In this document: in pieces, positions 7,099-12,637 of the stretch
Layout of the letters: every line of letters starts with the position of its first letter
Numbering within the stretch: position 1 is the first letter of the stretch
DNA from: an uncultured Clostridia bacterium
Lineage (GTDB): Bacteria > Bacillota > Clostridia > Oscillospirales > Ruminococcaceae
Direction: 5' to 3'
Assembly: GCA_945910715.1 (NCBI GenBank)
Contig: CAMDZU010000011.1
Location: 1-12,637 of the forward strand
Length of the DNA: 12,637 nucleotides
Made by a program: the position numbers and the translations under genes
Notes under the pieces: model-generated
What the model was told of the DNA's origin: nothing
Database searches by the model: none
Seen by the model: only the letters and a program-made list of their open reading frames with translations

Positions 7099-8301
7099 AT
7101 GGCTGTTGAAATCGATGAAGACGGATTCGAAGTAGAGGTTGGAAACGAGTACGAGGACAACTTCGACGAAAGTGCGGAATATAATGTTAATATAAAGGTT
7201 ATCGGCGTTGGCGGAGGCGGATGCAACGCACTCAGCCACATGGCAAAGCTAGGCATCAAGGACCCTAACTCCAGCAGTGACGTTTCTATTGAATACATAG
7301 CAATAAACACCGATGTTGCCGCTCTCAAGACCCTTGACAAGAATCTTATGCGCAGAGTTCAGATCGGCAGAAAGTGTGCAAAGGGACGCGGCGCAGGCGG
7401 AAGACCCGAGGTTGCCGCAGAGGCTGCAAGAGAGGACAGAGATGTAATTGAACAGTGCCTCGAGGGCGCTGCTCTGGTGTTTATTTCCGCAGGTATGGGC
7501 GGCGGTACAGGTACAGGCGCTGCTCCCGTAATTGCCGAAATTGCACAGGAAATGGGCATTATCACGGTTGGCGTTGTTACAAAGCCTTTCGCTTTCGAAC
7601 GTGAGCAGAAAATGAATCAGGCTATGAAGGGCATTGAGGAAATGCGCAAGCACGTTGACGCTCTGCTTATTATCCCCAACCAGCGTCTGCTCCAGCTTAA
7701 CGAAAAGCAGCTTACCTTCCAGCAGGCTTTCGCAATGGTAGATGATGTTCTGTACCGCTCGGTTAAGATCATTTCCGATATGGTAAACAAGACAGCGTTT
7801 ATGAATACCGACTTCTCCGACCTCTGCACCATCATTCAGAACGCAGGGGACGCTCATATTGCTATCGGCTCAGGCTCAGGCGACAAGAAGGTAGAGGACG
7901 CAGTTCAGCAGGTAGTAAACAGCCCGCTGCTTGAAACCTCTATTGCAAATGCAGGCAGACTGCTTGTTAACGTTACAATTTCACCCGACCTGCTTCTTTC
8001 TGACGTTGACGACGCAATGAACAAGATTACAGAGGTTGCCTGCCCCGGAGCGCAGATTATTTCCGGTGCAAACTACAATCCCGACCTTAAGGATACAATC
8101 GTTATTTCCGTTATCGCAACCTGCTTCAGCGACCTTAAAACCGCAGCAAGCGCAGCTAAGGGCAATTTCAGCGGTGAGGATCAGGTTATCAGCACCACAA
8201 CAAGCGGCTCTCTGGGCGACTTTATCACAAGCACAATAGACTCGGACGATGGCGGGGACGGCTTCGTTGAGCTTGAAAAGATTTTCCGCAACAGAAAGTA
8301 A
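7099..8301 (+). CDS. ftsZ: Cell division GTPase FtsZ (divergent)
   Basis: FtsZ is the tubulin-like GTPase that forms the cytokinetic ring. The 400-residue protein has the tubulin signature GGGTGTG (134-140), the glycine loop GVGGGGCN (36-43), IPNQRLL, and the synergy (T7) loop NTDFSD (236-241) with the Asp residues needed for GTP hydrolysis. An acidic N-terminal extension (about 1-30) precedes the core, and a flexible linker (about 345-388) leads to the tail. Departures from the usual family sequence are Cys42 for the first Asn of GGGGNN, a roughly 8-residue insertion rich in Ser/Asp around 53-62, GAGGRPE for GAGANPE, FEREQKM for FEGxxRM, and a C-terminus FVELEKIFRNRK lacking the Asp-Ile-Pro core. 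The start is fixed by AGGAGG (7087-7092) at 6 nt. ftsA is not upstream. Codons ending in C seem more frequent than in neighbouring genes, as expected for higher expression. Confidence 0.95.
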   Translation: MAVEIDEDGFEVEVGNEYEDNFDESAEYNVNIKVIGVGGGGCNALSHMAKLGIKDPNSSSDVSIEYIAINTDVAALKTLDKNLMRRVQIGRKCAKGRGAGGRPEVAAEAAREDRDVIEQCLEGAALVFISAGMGGGTGTGAAPVIAEIAQEMGIITVGVVTKPFAFEREQKMNQAMKGIEEMRKHVDALLIIPNQRLLQLNEKQLTFQQAFAMVDDVLYRSVKIISDMVNKTAFMNTDFSDLCTIIQNAGDAHIAIGSGSGDKKVEDAVQQVVNSPLLETSIANAGRLLVNVTISPDLLLSDVDDAMNKITEVACPGAQIISGANYNPDLKDTIVISVIATCFSDLKTAASAAKGNFSGEDQVISTTTSGSLGDFITSTIDSDDGGDGFVELEKIFRNRK

Positions 8302-8321
8302 CTGCAGATAGCGCAGCCTTT

Positions 8322-8383
8322 AACGGGTGTCTGCAAAAGAGATAATTAGAAGTAATCTCTCTTTTGCAGGCACCCGTTTAAAA
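8322..8383 (+). terminator. Long stem-loop after ftsZ, probable terminator
   Basis: Arms 8322-8342 and 8358-8378 pair over 21 bp with a single G-U pair. Inside, ATTA (8345-8348) and TAAT (8353-8356) can extend the stem around a GAAG loop. It begins 20 bp after the ftsZ stop. The trailing sequence, GTTTAAAATT, is a weak U-tract, so it may work as a terminator, as a 3' barrier protecting the message from exonucleases, or both. Confidence 0.72.
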
Positions 8384-8386
8384 TTA

Positions 8387-8400
8387 CCAAAAACTTTTGG
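8387..8400. repeat. Short palindrome upstream of the membrane-protein promoter
   Basis: CCAAAA (8387-8392) and TTTTGG (8395-8400) form a perfect inverted repeat with a 2-bp centre, ending 7 bp before the -35 element at 8408. The position fits a protein-binding site, but such AT-rich palindromes also arise by chance. Confidence 0.3.
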
Positions 8401-8407
8401 CAGCCTA

Positions 8408-8436
8408 TTGAAATTCATAACAATTTGGAGTAAAAT
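8408..8436 (+). promoter_or_regulatory. Sigma-A-type promoter of the two-gene unknown operon
   Basis: TTGAAA (8408-8413) and TAAAAT (8431-8436) are separated by the optimal 17 bp, placing the start near 8443, about 23 nt before the ATG at 8466. The -35 lies in CTATTGAAATT, an 11-base string that also surrounds the first ftsZ -35 (7020-7030). Confidence 0.75.
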
Positions 8437-8465
8437 AAAGGAGAGAAGATATATAGGAGTACCTT

Positions 8466-9314
8466 ATGGATAAAGTATTGAATTTTTTCAGGAATAAATG
8501 GCTTAAATTCGGAGTATCCTTTTTAAGCCTTGGCTTTCTTGCCTTTCTTGGCTTTGTGGCATGGCTTGCCTTTGCGTATTACCTTGTGCCTACAAATCCT
8601 GCCTCGCTGTTTGCGCTGTATCTCTTTATAAATGTTATATTCGCAGCATTGATGATTTATACCAGACGGCAGTTTGTTACTCAGCTTGTAGCGTGTATTG
8701 CGCCAATAATCGGCTTTGCCATACTGATTATCGGCTTCGGACAGTGGTATCTTGTTGCGCCGCCTGTGATAACCGTTTTTGTTATTTTCTTTGCGGTTGC
8801 CACCAACGAAACCATAAAAACCGTACTTGGAACAATTTATCTGCTGATGTATGTAGTAGGCTCTCTTGCCTATCTTACATTGCTTTACTTCAACCTTGAC
8901 CTTAACACGTTGCTTTCCGATTCAAGCTACGATATGTCACTGCGCTCGGAGGACGTTGAATATTCCACAAAGGGCACTTACCGCCTTGTACGGTACATTG
9001 ACGACGAATCAAAGGAACGCCGCACGGTTACCTACTGCGTTGAGCAGACCGAAAAGGATATGCAGCTGTGGTTCCTTGACTGCTACTATACCTATGGCGC
9101 AAAGCGTGTGCTTGTAACGGTTTACAGCAATAACACCGACTACAAGTGGGTTTCGGACAACCAGCTGCTCATTGACGGAAAAATACGCAAGATTTCCTTT
9201 GACGACAAGTCGGAGGAGGATTTATCCTCCGAAACCGCAGTAAGAACAACTGCCGTTACCACCACAACCGAGGAAACATCAGAGTCAGAGGAACCCGAAA
9301 CGACGGAAGAATAA
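8466..9314 (+). CDS. Five-helix membrane protein with extracytoplasmic C-terminal domain, unknown function
   Basis: I do not recognise this 282-residue protein. It has a short basic N-terminus and five hydrophobic segments at about 15-40, 46-65, 71-91, 95-111 and 117-142. The Arg pair at 67-68 lies between segments 2 and 3, so the positive-inside rule gives N-in and C-out. A C-terminal domain of about 100 residues (about 160-245) would then be outside; it has two cysteines (191, 206) and a beta-like ending with the pattern W..DNQLLIDGK, reminiscent of small exported Firmicute domains such as DUF5412 (from memory, weak). A Thr/Glu-rich tail follows (about 256-282), like the extracellular linkers common in ruminococci. 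The ATG at 8466 follows AGGAG (8455-8459) at 6 nt. The next gene starts 21 bp after the stop, implying co-transcription and perhaps a joint role. Confidence 0.85.
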   Translation: MDKVLNFFRNKWLKFGVSFLSLGFLAFLGFVAWLAFAYYLVPTNPASLFALYLFINVIFAALMIYTRRQFVTQLVACIAPIIGFAILIIGFGQWYLVAPPVITVFVIFFAVATNETIKTVLGTIYLLMYVVGSLAYLTLLYFNLDLNTLLSDSSYDMSLRSEDVEYSTKGTYRLVRYIDDESKERRTVTYCVEQTEKDMQLWFLDCYYTYGAKRVLVTVYSNNTDYKWVSDNQLLIDGKIRKISFDDKSEEDLSSETAVRTTAVTTTTEETSESEEPETTEE

Positions 9315-9335
9315 AAACAGAAGGGAGAGCCCATT

Positions 9336-11669
9336 GTGATAAGACAGATTTACCTGACGGGAAAAAACTCAAATGAGGTTTACACAATAACTTTCCCCAC
9401 AAACATAATGAATTTCTGCAAGTACGATTTCACTTTGTTTATGGAGCGCTGTGTGGATTTGTGCAAGACCTGCATGAAAAGCGGCATTTACAAGCATGAC
9501 GATGTAATTGTGCTCAGAAACTCCATTTCAAAGTGCCACCGTTACTACGAGCAGAATATGCGAGGCATTTTCGATAAAATTGTAATCGACTGCTGGATTG
9601 AATATATCTGCAGGCAGAACAATATGGGCACGGGAGCGCTGTGGAATGCGTATATCAACTGCCGCAACGATTTTGAAAAGGCGGTATTTTCACGGCTTTC
9701 CGAATACAGAAGAAATCAGGCCACCAACCAGTGGGTAAATCTGCTGCGGCTTCAGGAATACGCACAGCACAAGGTGGATTTTGTTTTCGGCACAAAGCTG
9801 TCAGGCCCTCAGGAGGCGGCAAACCGTGCGGATTATTTCGACCTTCTGTTCAACGTTGCGGCTAACGAGCTGGGTTTTCCCGTTGAGGAGCTGGGAGTTA
9901 ACAAGGTCTATACAATGGGACGACTGCCAAATTCGCCCTTTGTAATGAGCAGCGCTTCAAGGGAAATTGTCCGCAATACACTGTCTGAGCTCAACTATGA
10001 CGAGGGAACGGACAAAAACAGGAGAAACAGCGGTATAATGTCCGACAGAACGGCAATGGACGCCTTTTCCGTTATCAAGAACTTTATCCCCTCCGAAACC
10101 GACCCTGTTACCAAAAATATTATCAGGGCAATGGGCAATAACCCACGGAAGGTTTATGTTCCCGCAGGCTTCAAGGGCTGTATCGACCTTGAAATTGACG
10201 CACTTATCGAAAGCGGCGCTATTATGCAGCGCTGTGCAAGGTGCGGCGAATATTTCGTCAAGGACGAGGAGTATAATTACGATTATTGTAGCAGACCTGC
10301 CTTTGACGGCAGAACCTGCCTTGACATATCGGGTCAGGGCAAAAAGTATTCGGCGGAAAAGGGCAGAATGATTCCCGCTTCTGAAATGAACGTGCTGGGA
10401 GAAAAGTGCGAGCAGCTGTACAAGGAAATGTCCGCAAGAATCAACGTGGACATTACACAGCGTGATTTTTCCGACTGGTATCAGTATATGCAGACAATCC
10501 GTGACAATGTGGTAAAGGGTATTGCCACAATGGAGGATTTTGACAGCTTTGTTGAATACTCACATTCGATAAGCTTTGCAAAGCCACATTCCGTCAAGGA
10601 AGAAGTACCTGAAAAGGAAACGGAGAAAAAATCCGAAAACGGCAAAAAGGTAAAGCCCTTTGTATTCCAGCGCATTGACAGCAGATCCATTGACGAAAGC
10701 TATATCTCAAGGAACACCGAGGATACCAGAGCCGCAGCCCAGACCTACAACCATCAGCCTACCGATAATCCTCAGGGAAAGCCTGTTTCAACACAGTATC
10801 AGTCGGAACAGACCGAGGCTGTATTCGAGCTTTACAGGAATTATGCCGACCAGAAGCCCTCAAGGGTAATCAGAGGCTCTGCAGCGGCAAATGTGAATGT
10901 CAGTGCCTACGAGCAGAATTTTGATAACGAACAGCCTGCTCCCACAGAGGAAATAAAGGCTGATAAGGGCGCAGTAAAGCAGAACATAAAAAACGAAGGC
11001 AGAACGGAAAAGGCACAGGAAAAGCCGACTGAAAAGAAAGAGGAAAAGTCTGTTGCCGAAACAGAGCAGAATGTTTCTGAACAGAAGAATTTCAAGGGAG
11101 AGGAAAAGCCTGCTCAGCCCGAAAAAACCAAAGCAGATACGCCGAAACGTCCTTTGAAGCTCCAGAACCCAAGACAGTCGGAAAAGGAAGAAAAGCCTAC
11201 GGGAATGGACTATATTGCCCGTTCGTTGGGCGAAAAAAACCGGAACGGCGCAGACGGGGAGGAAAAGCCAAGGCGCTCCGCAAAGCTGCATAATCCTGCT
11301 CTTGCAGGGCTTGAAAAGCTTATTGAGGAGGAAGAAAAGGCGAAAGCCGCCGAACAGACAGCCGAGCCTGCTGCCGACAGCGTTGGCAGGTCTGGCGGAA
11401 AGGCAAAGGCGCTTTCCGCATACAAAAACGTCAGCGCAGCCGCTCCCGAGCCTGTACAGGGCGAAATACTCACTCCTAAGCCCGAGCCTGATTTTGCGGA
11501 TATATTAAAGGGTATCGACCGCAACGACGGCTTTGAGGAAATCGACACCGACGCAGAGGGAATGCCTGTTTCCCATAAAACAAAGCACGTTATGGACGCA
11601 CTTTTCAAGCCATCAAAGGCAAGTCCCGTTCTGAATATAAGGAAAGACGATTCCGACAGGAAGCAGTAA
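9336..11669 (+). CDS. Large soluble protein with four-cysteine zinc ribbon and long charged tail, unknown function
   Basis: I cannot name this 777-residue protein. There is no signal peptide or membrane helix, so it should be cytoplasmic. The N-terminal part (about 1-290) looks globular and mainly helical and is rich in cysteine (28, 39, 43, 46, 67, 86, 92). A probable zinc ribbon follows with C300, C303, C318 and C328 (CARCGEYF ... YCS ... C), an arrangement seen in DUF6076-like Firmicute proteins, a comparison from memory. A helical stretch runs to about 420. The rest is low-complexity Lys/Glu/Pro/Gln sequence, probably disordered, with a KLxNP motif twice (608-612, 650-654) and short helix-like segments near the end (ADILKGI, VMDALFKP). 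The GTG start at 9336 is set by AAGGGAGAG (9321-9329). It is the second gene of the unit behind the membrane protein. Confidence 0.87.
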   Translation: MIRQIYLTGKNSNEVYTITFPTNIMNFCKYDFTLFMERCVDLCKTCMKSGIYKHDDVIVLRNSISKCHRYYEQNMRGIFDKIVIDCWIEYICRQNNMGTGALWNAYINCRNDFEKAVFSRLSEYRRNQATNQWVNLLRLQEYAQHKVDFVFGTKLSGPQEAANRADYFDLLFNVAANELGFPVEELGVNKVYTMGRLPNSPFVMSSASREIVRNTLSELNYDEGTDKNRRNSGIMSDRTAMDAFSVIKNFIPSETDPVTKNIIRAMGNNPRKVYVPAGFKGCIDLEIDALIESGAIMQRCARCGEYFVKDEEYNYDYCSRPAFDGRTCLDISGQGKKYSAEKGRMIPASEMNVLGEKCEQLYKEMSARINVDITQRDFSDWYQYMQTIRDNVVKGIATMEDFDSFVEYSHSISFAKPHSVKEEVPEKETEKKSENGKKVKPFVFQRIDSRSIDESYISRNTEDTRAAAQTYNHQPTDNPQGKPVSTQYQSEQTEAVFELYRNYADQKPSRVIRGSAAANVNVSAYEQNFDNEQPAPTEEIKADKGAVKQNIKNEGRTEKAQEKPTEKKEEKSVAETEQNVSEQKNFKGEEKPAQPEKTKADTPKRPLKLQNPRQSEKEEKPTGMDYIARSLGEKNRNGADGEEKPRRSAKLHNPALAGLEKLIEEEEKAKAAEQTAEPAADSVGRSGGKAKALSAYKNVSAAAPEPVQGEILTPKPEPDFADILKGIDRNDGFEEIDTDAEGMPVSHKTKHVMDALFKPSKASPVLNIRKDDSDRKQ

Positions 11670-11764
11670 TTCCGCAGGTGAGTCACAGGGAAAAGAAAGC
11701 GAATGCTTTTTATGTTTAAATAGGATTTGCAGCAATCAAAAAATAAAAAAGATAACTGAATAAG

Positions 11765-11803
11765 CTGCCTGAGAAGAAGGTTTTTCCTCTCAGGCAGTTT
11801 TTT
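11765..11803 (+). terminator. Rho-independent terminator after the 777-residue gene
   Basis: CTGCCTGAGA (11765-11774) pairs perfectly with TCTCAGGCAG (11788-11797), with a possible inner GG/CC extension around a TTTTT loop, followed directly by six T (11798-11803). It lies 95 bp after the stop codon of the large unknown gene and separates that unit from asnB. Confidence 0.93.
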
Positions 11804-11817
11804 GGTGGCAGTTTTTT
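11793..11817 (+). repeat. Tandem repeat of the terminator end
   Basis: The 11-base string GGCAGTTTTTT occurs at 11793-11803 and again at 11807-11817, a period of 14. The second copy supplies an extra T-run just past the terminator. It looks like a small local duplication and may act as a back-up U-tract. Confidence 0.6.
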
Positions 11818-11827
11818 CTCCTCCGCA

Positions 11828-11833
11828 TATAAT
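11828..11833 (+). promoter_or_regulatory. Possible asnB promoter (-10 element)
   Basis: A perfect TATAAT lies 25 bp before the asnB ATG. No good -35 is found at 16-18 bp upstream: GTGGCA at 11805-11810, 17 bp away, is the nearest. If used, the start would be near 11840, giving a leader of about 20 nt. A terminator directly upstream means asnB needs a promoter here. Confidence 0.45.
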
Positions 11834-11858
11834 GTAACAAAAAGAAAGGGTTGGTTTT

Positions 11859-12637
11859 ATGTGTGGAATTGCAGGATGGGTGGATTTTAACCGTGATTTG
11901 TACGGCGAGGATATGATAATGGACAAGATGAGCGGCTTGCTTGCTCCAAGGGGCCCCGACGAGGGCGGCGTGTGGAAAAGCCATCAATGCTTTTTCGCCC
12001 ACCGCAGGCTTATCGTCATTGACCCCGAAAACGGCAAGCAGCCAATGAGCGCCCGGAAGGACGGCAGAGAGTACATAATCTGCTACAACGGCGAGCTGTA
12101 CAACACAGAGGAAATCCGCAGGGATTTGCTGGCGGCAGGGCATATTTTCGAGGGACATTCGGACACGGAGGTGCTGCTTCATTCCTATATGGAATGGGGA
12201 GAAAGCTGCACCGAAAGGCTGAACGGCATTTATGCCTTTGCAGTGTGGGACGATACTGAAAAGGAGTTGTTTCTCTGCCGTGACCGAATAGGCGTAAAGC
12301 CGCTGTTTTATTATGCATACGACAGGGGAATTATTTTCGCCTCGGAAATAAAGGCACTGCTTGCTCACCCATACGTCAAGCCTGTTGTTGACAGCAGGGG
12401 AATTGCAAGCGTAATGCTGCTTGGCCCTGCGGTGAAATGCGGGGACGGAATTTTCAAGGATATTCACGAGCTTAAGCCTGCCTATCGGGCAGAATTCAGC
12501 GCTGACGGTTTTACGGCGAAAAGCTACTGGAGGCTTGCCGCAAGGCCCCATACCGAATGTGAGGCGGACACCGTTGACCATGTAAGAGAGCTGCTTATCG
12601 ACAGCATTGAGCGGCAGCTTGTAAGCGACGTGCCACT
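11859..12637 (+). CDS. asnB: Asparagine synthetase B, glutamine-hydrolysing (3' partial)
   Basis: AsnB makes asparagine from aspartate, ATP and glutamine-derived ammonia in the cytoplasm. The window holds 259 codons and then ends, so most of the synthetase domain is missing. The visible part is a complete class II glutamine amidotransferase domain: MCGIAG with Cys2 as the nucleophile after Met removal, RGPDEGG, HRRLIVID, YNGELYN (76-82), GHSDTEVLLHSY, LNGIYAFAVWD and CRDRIGVKPLFY. SEIKALLAHP then leads into the start of the synthase domain. The ATG follows AAAGAAAGGG (11841-11850). Cys2 right after the ATG fixes the start, since the family needs an N-terminal Cys. It lies behind a strong terminator and is functionally unrelated to the upstream genes. 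Related amidotransferase-synthetases of antibiotic or polysaccharide clusters share this N-terminal part, so the exact substrate is slightly open. Confidence 0.92.
   Translation, partial: MCGIAGWVDFNRDLYGEDMIMDKMSGLLAPRGPDEGGVWKSHQCFFAHRRLIVIDPENGKQPMSARKDGREYIICYNGELYNTEEIRRDLLAAGHIFEGHSDTEVLLHSYMEWGESCTERLNGIYAFAVWDDTEKELFLCRDRIGVKPLFYYAYDRGIIFASEIKALLAHPYVKPVVDSRGIASVMLLGPAVKCGDGIFKDIHELKPAYRAEFSADGFTAKSYWRLAARPHTECEADTVDHVRELLIDSIERQLVSDVP

Noticed and set aside
11696..11709. AAAGC-GAAT-GCTTT as a terminator after the 777-residue gene
   Set aside because: A 5-bp stem without a clear U-run is too weak; the strong terminator at 11765-11803 explains the end of the unit.
11727..11756. TTGCAG...GATAAC as a promoter in the 11670-11764 gap
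   Set aside because: The -10 is poor and transcription would run straight into the terminator at 11765.
11210..11926. 238-residue open frame on the - strand
   Set aside because: It is the low-complexity Ser/Phe shadow of the Glu/Lys-rich tail of the 777-residue gene and crosses the terminator.
11790..12581. 263-residue open frame on the - strand
   Set aside because: It is antisense to asnB, runs through the terminator and asnB promoter, and shows no recognisable domain.

Overview
The window looks like a chromosomal segment of a low-to-mid GC Firmicute. The best guess is Ruminococcus or a close relative in Ruminococcaceae/Oscillospiraceae, judged from the gene content, the AGGAGG-type ribosome binding sites, the sigma-A-like promoters and the Thr/Glu-rich extracellular tail on one protein. 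Every gene I can support lies on the + strand. There are no RNA genes, CRISPR arrays, insertion sequences or phage genes that I can see.

Positions 1-8301 hold a compact, rearranged division and cell wall (dcw) cluster: murE (5' end cut off), mraY, a SEDS polymerase gene (ftsW/spoVE), murG, murA, ftsQ/divIB and ftsZ. Together these cover UDP-MurNAc precursor synthesis (MurA, first step; MurE, addition of meso-DAP), lipid I and lipid II formation (MraY, MurG), glycan polymerisation (FtsW), and the divisome (FtsQ, FtsZ). Several genes normally found in such clusters are missing from their usual places: murF between murE and mraY, murD between mraY and ftsW, murC/murB after murG (murA sits there instead), and ftsA before ftsZ. 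murE to murG is tightly packed (gaps of 13 and 21 bp and a 4 bp overlap). The murG-murA gap holds a stem-loop that buries the murA ribosome binding site, with a possible promoter inside it. ftsZ has its own leader of 172 bp, carrying two overlapping sigma-A-type promoters and a small inverted repeat just ahead of the ribosome binding site. ftsZ ends in a long stem-loop. The FtsZ protein is divergent at several normally conserved positions and at its C-terminal tail.

Positions 8302-11803 form a separate two-gene unit with its own promoter and a textbook terminator. It encodes a five-helix membrane protein with an extracytoplasmic C-terminal domain and, 21 bp later, a 777-residue soluble protein with a four-cysteine zinc-ribbon motif and a long charged, probably disordered tail. 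I cannot assign a function to either. Their place behind ftsZ makes a role at the envelope or divisome a hypothesis only.

Positions 11804-12637 begin an unrelated transcription unit, the 5' two-fifths or so of a glutamine-hydrolysing asparagine synthetase gene (asnB), cut by the window end. No stretch longer than 300 bases lacks a gene. The three larger gaps (6927-7098, 8302-8465, 11670-11858) hold the regulatory signals listed. Between 6927 and 7022, and between 11670 and 11764, I see nothing convincing.
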